The translations under genes were made by a program, and so were the position numbers. Of a stretch of DNA of 36,308 bases, positions 15,098 to 23,337 are shown piece by piece (within the stretch, counting starts at the first letter, position 1; every line of letters begins with the position of its first letter). The stretch comes from JBMYZL01 sp965661765 (GTDB lineage: Bacteria; Bacteroidota; Bacteroidia; Flavobacteriales_D; Sanyastnellaceae). Location of the stretch: positions 1-36,308 of the forward strand of contig CBFIFE010000024.1 in the NCBI GenBank assembly GCA_965661765.1. Reading direction: 5' to 3'. The notes under the pieces were generated by a model that was not told the origin of the DNA, did not search any database, and saw nothing but the letters and a program-made list of their open reading frames with translations.

Positions 15098-18000
15098 ATG
15101 ACAAGCATTTTTCGCGCGTCATGTGGTTTGTTGTGTGCAGGCGTTTTTTGTTTTGTTTTTGGCGCAAATCAGGCAAATTCACAAGGACAAATCAATGGTT
15201 GTGATGGCTTAAGGGCACCTGGGTCATGGAATGATTGGCAAAATGGCGAGGGAATATCAGCCCCTTTTGCGTTTGAACTCTTGGAAAATCTGCCGGAGCC
15301 TGGCCTCCGGTTTTGGAGAACACGCATCGAGTCGCCTGGTGTTTCAGAACCTGTGGCCTTCAAAATTGTCAGCGGTCCGCCGGAATTGCCCGCCCAGCAC
15401 CAGTGGGCTTGCGCAGACTTGCTCATCAATGCGAAACAGCCCTTGTCCTACTGCAACTTTTCGAACAATTATTTCGAACCCACACCCGGTCGGACATACA
15501 CCATTTTGTTCGAGGATCGCGGGTACCAAGGGACAGAGGTGACCCTCTCGGAAACCGATGGAGAGCCCGCGGGCATTGTGGAAGCTCGACGGCTGACAGC
15601 CGCGGGGTCCCAACCGGCACCCAACCAATTCATCACGGTTCAGGCGGAGCTTGACAGGGCTTTGGGCGCCACAGAGAAGTTGTTTTGTGTGTGGACGACT
15701 GACGACTGGGCATCTCGTCATGTGTTTGAAATCGAGCGGTTCAAGAGTCCCTTCACAGGTTCTGGGGAAATTCCTGGGCAAGCCCAGGGCGCGGCAGTCG
15801 CGTTTTACTTCATGACCTCCGTTTTCGACTTGGAAAGCATGCAACTGGCCACAGCGCATCCCTTGCATTTTGCTTTGGATTTCAGTGAGGTTCGGTCCTA
15901 CTCCGTAGCCGACGGATGGGAAACCACCACAAGTCCCACGGTTTGGAGCGACGCAGATTCGTGGACTGTTGGCGAAGTGCCAAGCTCCTCGGACCAGGTC
16001 ATCATCAACGGAGACATCATCATCGATGGAGATGTGAGCGCGAACACTTTGGAGGTGAAGCCGGGAGGAAGTTTGACGTTCAATCACAGCAATGCCACAT
16101 TGAACATTTCGCCGGGGGGTGGCGTCCTGGTTGACGAAGGCGTCGATTTGGTCCTGGATTCGGGCAAGGTGTTGTTCCATGGTGGCGGTTTTCTGGTGGG
16201 GGACATGGTGTTGAGCACATTGGAAACATCTGGTGCGATGACCTTTTCAGAAGGCGTCGTTGTTCAAGATTCGTTGATTTGGGGTCCGGGTTCGGTCACC
16301 CTTGGTGGGGTGCCGGTTGCGCTGGGACCTGAATCAACTTTGCAATACCCGGAGGGTGCAGCACACGAGTGGATTGATTTGGAGTGGAATGCCCCGCATC
16401 ATGTTGAGGTTCAAGCCGGCAATGACATCAAGGTCCAGCCGGGCCAAACCCAGCTCGCGCTTTCTGGCAACCTCGACATTGATGGCGACGCGAGCTTGCT
16501 GCTTGCTGCAGGCATCGATACGGCTTTTGTCGGTGGGGATTTGTCGATTCAGGGCGCGCTGCTCCGGACCGAACCCACGCCAATTGTCTTCGAATTGGGT
16601 AGGGATTTCATGATGGATGACCTCCAAGGTCTCGATGGGCGAGCATGTGAATTGTTGTTCACGGGCTCAATGGACCAAACCCTGAACGCACCTTCCACTT
16701 GGGGCATCGACCGCTTGACTGTGGACAAGACAACCGGCGGGCAATGGACACTCGCCGCCAGTGAACTGCACATTTTGCCTGGCGGGATCCTGTCACCGAA
16801 GGCCGGGCTCCTCAACCTGGACAACAATGTCATTCGCCTGCGTTCGGATTCCACCGGCACTGCAGGGGTAGGACCTGTGAATGCCATCATCGAAGGAGAT
16901 TTTGTGGGAGAGCGATTTGTCCCGGCCAAGGAAAACGCCGGGGTATCTTTTGTCAATCTCGGAGGGTTTCTCGAGGGGAACTTTGTGGAGGCCTGGACCT
17001 CAGCCGGTGCTGCGAACATTGTGGAATACGATGAAACCGTGGTGGGAGATTTGAACGATGGGTGGCAGTTTGCACCTGGCCCAAGCGGCCCCTTTGGCCG
17101 GGGCTACATGGCCCAATTCCCAGCTGAGGGTGGCTGGATTGTCTCTGAACCCGGCCCTTTGTGGGCAGGTCCGAATTCCATACCTGTGACCTACACACCT
17201 TCCGGAAACCCGGACAATGACGGTTGGAATTTGGTGTCCAATCCCTACCCGGCACCTGTTGCGTTCGAGAACATCGGGTGGACAGCACTGAATGGCATGG
17301 ATCCCGCCCCCACAGGGTTTTTCATCTTTGAAGGAGACAATGAGGATTACACAAACTTCACGGGGGCGGCGGATACCTTGGGCATCGGTCAATCTTTTTG
17401 GGTGAAGGTCTCGGGTTCAGGTTCTCTGGACTTTGAGGAGCAGGACAAGTCCTTCGGGGACGATTTTTTTGTTCGGCAAGCAGAACCGTCGCACGGGCCG
17501 GATTTGGTGGCCCTTCGCCTGACCGCTCCGAGTGGCCATTGGTCCCGTCTGATCGTTGTTCGTTCCATTCCAAGTTCAGGGGAAGGCGATGGCTGGGACT
17601 TGCCCACGTTCGGCGACCCGGTTGGAGCAGGCGGCGTTCGGGTTTGGTCTCAACATCCTCAGAAAGGGCCATTGTCGGTTGTGACGGTGGACAGCCTTTC
17701 GGCAGTGGGCATGCATGCGCGCTCGCCAGAATCCGGTTGGCACGCGTTTTCCATCGATCCCAGTTACCCCTTGCCTGAAAACGCCTGTCTGATGCTCGCG
17801 GATGTCGAAACGGGAGACTTGCGGCCTCTGGTCATCGAAGATGCTTTGTTGTCAGTGCCCGTTTGGATCGCGCCGGATGTGACAGCGGCTGAGCGCTTTT
17901 CGTTGCATTGGGAGGCGGTTCCCATTCCGACGGTGGCGACGGGTGGCATCGGTGGCCGGTTGGTCTGGCCAAGTGGTGATGAAGTGCCCAGCGGGTGGGA

Positions 18001-18334
18001 CTTGCAATGGCAATCGAGCGACATGGAAGGACAGGCAGGATCTGGCCAAACCCCCTTGCCGCTGAACCCGGGCACCTACAATTTTCAGATGCAGCGCGCT
18101 TTGCCGAATATCGCAGAGAGCACCTGTGCGGTTCAATTTTCATTGACGGTTCCGGACATCTGTCTCGGCGATTTCAACGGAGACTTTGCCCGAAGCACGA
18201 CAGACTTGCTCAGCATGTTGACAGGGCTTGGGACGGAGGACTTTGCGCATGATTTGGACGGCTCCGGCGAGACGGCCGTGCCAGACTTCCTGCTCTTTCT
18301 CTCTTTGTTTGATGTTTACTGCTCTCCGGAATGA
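15098..18334 (+). CDS. Large secreted protein with beta-helix-like region and dockerin-like C-terminus
   Basis: 1078 residues with a signal peptide (1-29, ending ANSQ). The N-terminal ~30-260 contain a GSWNDWQNG segment reminiscent of carbohydrate-binding or early-set folds. From ~275 a WSDADSWTVGEVPSSSDQVI motif starts a parallel beta-helix-like region with regular Gly/Asn turns, as in many Bacteroidota surface proteins. Near 705-730 NDGWNLVSNPYPAPVAFENI is a motif often seen before sorting regions. The last ~60 residues carry two calcium-loop-like repeats (GDFNGDFARSTTDLLSML and DLDGSGETAVPDFLLFL), as in dockerin-like modules; no classical T9SS domain is present. The function is probably adhesion or matrix binding. 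Its stop overlaps the start of the next small gene (ATGA). Confidence 0.8.
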   Translation: MTSIFRASCGLLCAGVFCFVFGANQANSQGQINGCDGLRAPGSWNDWQNGEGISAPFAFELLENLPEPGLRFWRTRIESPGVSEPVAFKIVSGPPELPAQHQWACADLLINAKQPLSYCNFSNNYFEPTPGRTYTILFEDRGYQGTEVTLSETDGEPAGIVEARRLTAAGSQPAPNQFITVQAELDRALGATEKLFCVWTTDDWASRHVFEIERFKSPFTGSGEIPGQAQGAAVAFYFMTSVFDLESMQLATAHPLHFALDFSEVRSYSVADGWETTTSPTVWSDADSWTVGEVPSSSDQVIINGDIIIDGDVSANTLEVKPGGSLTFNHSNATLNISPGGGVLVDEGVDLVLDSGKVLFHGGGFLVGDMVLSTLETSGAMTFSEGVVVQDSLIWGPGSVTLGGVPVALGPESTLQYPEGAAHEWIDLEWNAPHHVEVQAGNDIKVQPGQTQLALSGNLDIDGDASLLLAAGIDTAFVGGDLSIQGALLRTEPTPIVFELGRDFMMDDLQGLDGRACELLFTGSMDQTLNAPSTWGIDRLTVDKTTGGQWTLAASELHILPGGILSPKAGLLNLDNNVIRLRSDSTGTAGVGPVNAIIEGDFVGERFVPAKENAGVSFVNLGGFLEGNFVEAWTSAGAANIVEYDETVVGDLNDGWQFAPGPSGPFGRGYMAQFPAEGGWIVSEPGPLWAGPNSIPVTYTPSGNPDNDGWNLVSNPYPAPVAFENIGWTALNGMDPAPTGFFIFEGDNEDYTNFTGAADTLGIGQSFWVKVSGSGSLDFEEQDKSFGDDFFVRQAEPSHGPDLVALRLTAPSGHWSRLIVVRSIPSSGEGDGWDLPTFGDPVGAGGVRVWSQHPQKGPLSVVTVDSLSAVGMHARSPESGWHAFSIDPSYPLPENACLMLADVETGDLRPLVIEDALLSVPVWIAPDVTAAERFSLHWEAVPIPTVATGGIGGRLVWPSGDEVPSGWDLQWQSSDMEGQAGSGQTPLPLNPGTYNFQMQRALPNIAESTCAVQFSLTVPDICLGDFNGDFARSTTDLLSMLTGLGTEDFAHDLDGSGETAVPDFLLFLSLFDVYCSPE

Positions 18335-18678
18335 GGCCTCCTTCCACCCTTCTGGTCGTGCGCACGACCCTTGCATTGGTGATGCTTTGGGCCGCGCCCT
18401 TTCATTGTCTTGCCCAGCCAAGTGGTGGCGCTGGGCAGTGGCTGGAACGTGAACCTTTGCGGCACAGCTATTCAGCGCCAAGTGAAGGTTCGACCGATGA
18501 CCGACCGACAAATACCGACAATCGCACAGGGGGACCCCCCAATCCCTTGGATTTCGTGAACAATGACGCAACGATTCCGCTGACGGGCTTCGACGCCATG
18601 CTGGCTCTGACGTTTGTGTTCGGTACCTCGTGGCTCTGGTGGCGGCGCACGCGCCCAGCGTCACACCTGGACCGCTGA
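18331..18678 (+). CDS. Small secreted protein with C-terminal IPLTG-TM-Arg sorting-like tail (candidate exosortase substrate)
   Basis: 115 residues with a signal peptide (about 1-29, ending CLAQ). A short polar Pro/Thr/Asn-rich body follows, then a tripartite tail: IPLTG near residues 82-86, a hydrophobic helix (AMLALTFVFGTSWLWW), then RRTRP and the end. Motif, helix and basic tail are the layout of sortase/exosortase sorting signals; in Bacteroidota a comparable VPIDGG-type tail occurs on short proteins (NCBI's PID-CTERM, from memory). An XrtF exosortase is encoded about 4 kb away. It shares ATGA with the upstream secreted-protein gene, so the two are probably translated together. It could equally be an ordinary single-pass membrane protein; processing is untested. 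Confidence 0.65.
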   Translation: MRPPSTLLVVRTTLALVMLWAAPFHCLAQPSGGAGQWLEREPLRHSYSAPSEGSTDDRPTNTDNRTGGPPNPLDFVNNDATIPLTGFDAMLALTFVFGTSWLWWRRTRPASHLDR

Positions 18679-18739
18679 TTTCGCCCTTGGTGCTCTCTTC
18701 TTGGGTCACCTGGATTTTTCCGACTTAAATTCGGCAACC

Positions 18740-21700
18740 ATGTTCCGCTGCTTCTCCCTCGCCCTGGTGTGTGCGCTGGTCGCCTGCACTGCTCAATCTG
18801 CATCTGCCCAACAAATTGTGCTCAGTGAGATTGGGGCTTTGGGGGGCATGACGTCCGCCACTGGGGAGGATTGCGATTGGGTGGAGTTGCGGAATGTGGG
18901 GCCAGATGCTGTCGATTTGGCCGGCATCCACCTCTCGGATGATCCGGAAGCTTGGGCCGCTTGGACCTTTCCGGCGGGCACCGCGCTGGCGCCGGGGGCG
19001 TTGATGACCGTTTTGGCTTCGGGGCGCGCGGCGGCCGTGGTGGGCCATTGGGATTTGGCTGTGCATGAAGGCCAAACCTTTTCCTACCTCACCTCCACGC
19101 CCCCCGCTGACTGGCGCGAGCCGGGGTTTGATGACACGGCTTGGCCGGCGGGCGTCGGCGGTTTCGGTTATGGCGACGGGGATGACAACACCTTGCTGCC
19201 CTCCGGAACGACGTCGGTTTTCTTGCGGCGCGATTTCTTTGTTGCAGACCCCGACGCGGTGGTCGAGGCCATGCTGGCGGTGGACGCCGACGACAGTTTC
19301 GTGGCCTTCCTCAATGGCCGCGAAATCGGTCGGTCTGACAACCTCGGCGGCTTGTCGGTGATCGGCGGGGGGGTCGTTCCGCTCCTCGATTCGGAAGCGG
19401 TGTTGTATGCAGGGGGCACGCCAGGGGTGCAGGTGCTGGATTTGGCCTCCTCATTGCAGCAGGGATGGAACACCTTTGCATTGCAGGTGCACAACACGAA
19501 TTCCAATTCGAGCGACCTTTCCGCCCGGCCTTTTCTGGCCCTCGGGCTCAGCGGTCCCCCTTCCGCGGACGCCACTGAACTGCCGGATTGGATGGCTACA
19601 CCGGCGAATGCGCTTCACACGAATTTCAAACTCAGCCGGGGCGAGCCGGTCATCTTGTCGAACGCCGATGGGGACCTGATCGATGTCCTGACCATTCCAC
19701 TCGAGCTGTCCATCGGCAGCACCCTTGGGCGCCCAGCCGCAGACCCCAACGCGACCTGTGTGTTCGATGCGCCGAGCCCCGGCGGCCCGAACCTTGGGTC
19801 CTGTTTCACAGGGGTGGCCTCGACCCCGGACATTGCCCCGCCGTCGGGTTGGCTCCCATCGAACGCCGCCGCGATCGTTCCTGCACCGGTGGGGCCGCCA
19901 CCGCCCGGCACGATCTTGCGCTACACGTTGGATGGCTCCGACCCCACGCCCAGCGATCCATTGCTGGAAAACTTGCCAGGGTTGACCGAAACCGCAGTGG
20001 TGAACATTCGTGCCTTCGCCCCCGATGCACTGCCCGGCCCGGTGGTCAGCCGCACCTACATCCGGCGCGACGATGAGCCGGTTTTGCCATTTGCGAGTTT
20101 GGTGACCGCCCCAGACCACCTCTGGGATTGGAATGATGGCATCTATGTGATGGGCCCCAACGCCTCGCCCGAATACCCCTTTCTCGGCGCGAATTTTTGG
20201 CAGCCCTGGTCGCGGTTCAGCCGTCTGGAGTGGTTCGATGCCTCGGGCGAGCCCATTTCGGCAGCAGAACTCGACCTGGAGATTCATGGTGGCTGGTCGC
20301 GCGGCGAACCCCAGAAGTCGTTCCGTCTGGACTTCAAAAACCGCTACACAGGCGATCTTGATGGCGCCGAAATCTTTGCAGACAACCGGCCAGGCCTGAC
20401 CCGTTTCAACAACCTCAACCTGCGCAATGGCGGCCAGTCCAGTTGGACGAACAAGCTGCAGGACGCCTTTCTGTGCGACCTGGCGATCGAAAAGACCCAC
20501 ACAGCCGCCGCGGCGTGGCAGCCGATGGAGCTCTGGCTCAATGGGGAGTATTGGGGGGTTTATGGCGCACGCGAGAAGACGGATGAGCGCTGGGCCTCCG
20601 ATCTGTTCGACATGCCAGAGGACGCGGTGGACATGCTGAACCAGTGGGAGCCGCTGACAGGGCCAGCCTCTGCGTTCGAGGTGGATGTGGCCCCGGTGTT
20701 GGCCTTGCCGCCGACTTCCGATGCGTTTGCTTCTGCTTTTGACCAAACCTTCGACATCCCCGCCTTCATCGACTACCACATCTTCGAAATCCATGGGCAG
20801 AATGTGGATTGGCTTTCAGCGGATTGGGGGCAGAAAAACCTCAAGTACTTCCGTGACAGCCGAGAAGGTGGGGGGCCTTGGCGTTATGTGCTGTTCGATC
20901 TGGACGCGTGTTTCGGCGCATGGGGGACTGCGCCCGGCTTCAACGCCTTGCAGTCTGCCCTCAACCCGCCCTTTCCGTCCCTGCACAGCGATTTGTTGGA
21001 GGCGTTTCTGGATCACCCGGATTTCCGTTGCGGCTTCGCCACCCGATACAACGATTTGTTGAACACCATTTTCGAGCCCGCGGCATTCGAGGACCGCCTC
21101 AACGCTGCCGCCGGGGAGCTCACCGGTGCGATGCCGCGCCATGTTGCGCGTTGGTCTTCGCCGCAAACGACAGGGTTTTGGCTGGATCAGGTGGGCCAAA
21201 TCGCCAACCACAACACCGCCCGCGTCCCCCAATCCCGTCAACACCTGCGCAATGCCTTCGGCTGGTCACAGCCGGTGGAGGTCAGCACGACCTGGTCCCC
21301 GGTCGGTGGTGGCACGGTGCAGGTGAACGGATGGCCGGGCAGTTGGCCGCTGTGGTCCGGTGAGCATTTTGGAGAATGTCCGATTGCTTTGGCCGCATTG
21401 CCAGCGGCGGGCTATGGTTTTGTGGGTTGGACCTGTGCGGCCCACGAAGGCGCGGTTTGGTTCGATGCAGATCAACCGTTTTTGTCCGCGTCGTTGACCA
21501 CAGAAGACACGTTTGAGGCGCATTTTGAACCTTGCCTGACCGGTGTTGTGCTCGACATCGTTCCCTTGGCCGATGGTGGGCTGGAGGCAGTGGCGCTGGG
21601 ACTGCCAGCCCCGGCGACCTACACGTGGTGGCAAGGAGGGGTGGCCATCGGGGAAGGCCCCATCTTGGCGAACCCGCCTTCGGGCCAAATCTTCGCTTCC

Positions 21701-22051
21701 CTCACCCTCGGGGAGTGCACCTTGGTTTCCGCGCCTTGGGGAGATGAAGGCAGCGGCGGGGTGATTCCGCCAACGGGGGTGGGGGCTGTCGGTCCGGCCT
21801 CTGCGATGCAATTGCAAGCGTCGCCCAACCCGGCGTCTGATCGGGTGACCATCGGCTTGTCAGGGGCAGAAAACGGTGCGGGTTTGCATGGGGAATTGAC
21901 GGTTGTGGCGGTCGCTTCGGGGGGCGAGGTGTTGCGCCGCACAGTGAACTCTTGGCCAGTCGTCTTGGACCTTGCGGGCTTGCCAGCGGGGGTGTATGCC
22001 GTTCGGTTGGGCGGGTTGACGACGAAGTTGGTGGTGTTGGCGGGGGGGTGA
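18740..22051 (+). CDS. Secreted lamin-tail / CotH-kinase-domain protein with T9SS tail
   Basis: 1103 residues from the ATG at 18740, where a signal peptide starts (MFRCFSLALVCALVACTAQS). Domains in order: lamin-tail domain (~28-100), a beta-sandwich typical of such proteins (~105-260), a chitobiase-like segment with RYTLDGSDPTPSD (~355-420), and a CotH domain (~430-780) with EIHGGWSRGEPQKSFRLDFK, NGEYWGVYGAREKTDERW and the metal-binding-like VLFDLDACFG. A divergent InlB/B-repeat-like module (~855-930) and a T9SS sorting domain (LQASPNPASDRVTIGL to the end) close the chain. CotH proteins are protein kinase-like; the target here is unknown. Export to the cell surface by T9SS is expected. A hairpin terminator follows. 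Confidence 0.85.
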   Translation: MFRCFSLALVCALVACTAQSASAQQIVLSEIGALGGMTSATGEDCDWVELRNVGPDAVDLAGIHLSDDPEAWAAWTFPAGTALAPGALMTVLASGRAAAVVGHWDLAVHEGQTFSYLTSTPPADWREPGFDDTAWPAGVGGFGYGDGDDNTLLPSGTTSVFLRRDFFVADPDAVVEAMLAVDADDSFVAFLNGREIGRSDNLGGLSVIGGGVVPLLDSEAVLYAGGTPGVQVLDLASSLQQGWNTFALQVHNTNSNSSDLSARPFLALGLSGPPSADATELPDWMATPANALHTNFKLSRGEPVILSNADGDLIDVLTIPLELSIGSTLGRPAADPNATCVFDAPSPGGPNLGSCFTGVASTPDIAPPSGWLPSNAAAIVPAPVGPPPPGTILRYTLDGSDPTPSDPLLENLPGLTETAVVNIRAFAPDALPGPVVSRTYIRRDDEPVLPFASLVTAPDHLWDWNDGIYVMGPNASPEYPFLGANFWQPWSRFSRLEWFDASGEPISAAELDLEIHGGWSRGEPQKSFRLDFKNRYTGDLDGAEIFADNRPGLTRFNNLNLRNGGQSSWTNKLQDAFLCDLAIEKTHTAAAAWQPMELWLNGEYWGVYGAREKTDERWASDLFDMPEDAVDMLNQWEPLTGPASAFEVDVAPVLALPPTSDAFASAFDQTFDIPAFIDYHIFEIHGQNVDWLSADWGQKNLKYFRDSREGGGPWRYVLFDLDACFGAWGTAPGFNALQSALNPPFPSLHSDLLEAFLDHPDFRCGFATRYNDLLNTIFEPAAFEDRLNAAAGELTGAMPRHVARWSSPQTTGFWLDQVGQIANHNTARVPQSRQHLRNAFGWSQPVEVSTTWSPVGGGTVQVNGWPGSWPLWSGEHFGECPIALAALPAAGYGFVGWTCAAHEGAVWFDADQPFLSASLTTEDTFEAHFEPCLTGVVLDIVPLADGGLEAVALGLPAPATYTWWQGGVAIGEGPILANPPSGQIFASLTLGECTLVSAPWGDEGSGGVIPPTGVGAVGPASAMQLQASPNPASDRVTIGLSGAENGAGLHGELTVVAVASGGEVLRRTVNSWPVVLDLAGLPAGVYAVRLGGLTTKLVVLAGG

Positions 22052-22052
22052 A

Positions 22053-22082
22053 GCTGGGTTTGGCCTGAAGCAAGGCCCCAGC
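22053..22082. terminator. Hairpin between convergent genes
   Basis: GCTGGG-TTT-GGCCT, loop GAAGCA, AGGCC-CCAGC forms a GC-rich stem directly after the CotH gene stop and before the stop of the convergent exosortase-associated gene. There is no long T-run, so factor-independent termination is only moderately supported. Confidence 0.5.
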
Positions 22083-22101
22083 CTCCACTTCCAAATCAAC
22101 T

Positions 22102-22641
22102 TCAGGCGCGCCCCATCGCCCAGCGGGCAAACACCAGCATGAAGGAAGGCAGCGGTGATTGCAAGAAGCCCAAGAGCTCTCGCGCCACCGCATAGCCACC
22201 ATCACCCGGCGCGAAGGCTGCAAACAGCATCATCATCAGCCCAGTCATCAAGTACACCCCGACCAAGCCCCCCCGCAAGGCCCAGGCATCGGCCGTTCGC
22301 AAAAACAGGGCATCCATGCTGAAAAAAATGACCACAATCAGAACGGCCAGCGCCCATTTCAAGGCGAACAATGTTTGCATGGACATTTCGTGAAACGCTG
22401 TCCAGGGCTCGTGGATTTCATAGTACTGGATGATGCGGGGCGGGACTTCATGCGCCCAGAACGCGGCGCGTTCGGCCGGCCCAGCCGTGGCGAGTTTGGG
22501 GTGCTGTTGGAGCGTGGCGATGTAGTCGTTCAGATTGATTTTGACCAATTCTTGATAGAAACCAAACACCAGCATGGCCGCGATCACCCCCAGCCACCAA
22601 GGGCGTCGCCACGGCAAGAGACTCGATCGGTTGTTTTTCAT
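22102..22641 (-). CDS. Exosortase F system-associated membrane protein
   Basis: 179 residues with about four hydrophobic segments (near 16-28, 95-112, 122-142, 152-175). The motif FYQELVKINLNDYIATL after the first helix and the ending ARELLGFLQSPLPSFMLVFA fit the short membrane protein that accompanies exosortase XrtF in Bacteroidota (recognised by layout and context, not by search). Its ATG overlaps the XrtF stop (ATGA), indicating translational coupling. It probably acts with XrtF in the inner membrane, perhaps as a chaperone or substrate-presenting subunit; the real role is not established. Confidence 0.65.
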   Translation of the reverse strand: MKNNRSSLLPWRRPWWLGVIAAMLVFGFYQELVKINLNDYIATLQQHPKLATAGPAERAAFWAHEVPPRIIQYYEIHEPWTAFHEMSMQTLFALKWALAVLIVVIFFSMDALFLRTADAWALRGGLVGVYLMTGLMMMLFAAFAPGDGGYAVARELLGFLQSPLPSFMLVFARWAMGRA

Positions 22642-23237
22642 TTCTCGGTTGCAGGGGTTGCGGGTGCGATGGGAACAAATGTTTTCGCCCACCAGTACCA
22701 CAGCGCAAAAACAACGGCGTAAATCAAAATCGAAAAGGTGTAATCGTGGTTGAATTGAAGCCATTCCGCGTTCCACCATTGGATCACGATGAGCCCGCAC
22801 ACCCGGGCGATGTTCACCCCATGCAGAACAGCGATGCCCAAGGGGATGAACCAGATTTTGTGACGGCCAGGTCCAGGAAAGGCCAGCAAAAACACAGCGA
22901 AGAGCGCGAAAAGCACCACGCCGTCGCAGGGGTCCCCGACACGGACGCCACCGGCGCCGGCAATGCCGATGGAAGATCGCAACCCTGGGCCGGTAGGGGG
23001 CAAGACCTCCCAGCCCGTTGCGCCCATCGCCCACTCGCTGGCGGTGATGAGGGAGTGGATGACGTACTCATCGAGCAAGGTGCCAGGGCGCAACCAATAC
23101 GAATACAGCGCATACCATGCGACGTAGCCCAAGATGCCCACCACCACAAACCGAACCAAATCCGGATGCTTGGTGCGCAGGGTCTTCAGTTCATGAATGA
23201 TGGTTGAGTTCTCTTCCATGAAGGAAAATTCGGGCAT
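22638..23237 (-). CDS. xrtF: Exosortase family protein XrtF
   Basis: 199 residues from the ATG at 23237 (preceded by AAGG); an alternative ATG is at 23219 and a TTG at 23318. The exosortase core is clear: GVRVGDPCDGVVLF with the nucleophile Cys at 104, VLHGVNIARVCGL with Arg at 145, and FNHDYTFSILIY with His at 164, giving the Cys-Arg-His triad. Several membrane helices are present. Exosortases cleave C-terminal sorting tails and pass the protein to an acceptor; for XrtF the natural substrates are poorly known. It forms an operon with the associated protein (4-base overlap) and is divergent from the NRPS gene. The small IPLTG-tailed protein at 18331 is a candidate client. Confidence 0.85.
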   Translation of the reverse strand: MPEFSFMEENSTIIHELKTLRTKHPDLVRFVVVGILGYVAWYALYSYWLRPGTLLDEYVIHSLITASEWAMGATGWEVLPPTGPGLRSSIGIAGAGGVRVGDPCDGVVLFALFAVFLLAFPGPGRHKIWFIPLGIAVLHGVNIARVCGLIVIQWWNAEWLQFNHDYTFSILIYAVVFALWYWWAKTFVPIAPATPATEK

Positions 23238-23337
23238 CGTGCCTTGGGTTGAGTCTCTGGGCGTGTGATTTCTTGAACAATTCAACTTCGAAAACACGCG
23301 CTTGGTTGCGATGGACAACGAAGGCTAATTTTCGCAG

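Noticed and set aside
19451..20794. 447-codon open frame on the minus strand
   Set aside because: Antisense to the CotH gene with no motif; an effect of high GC content.
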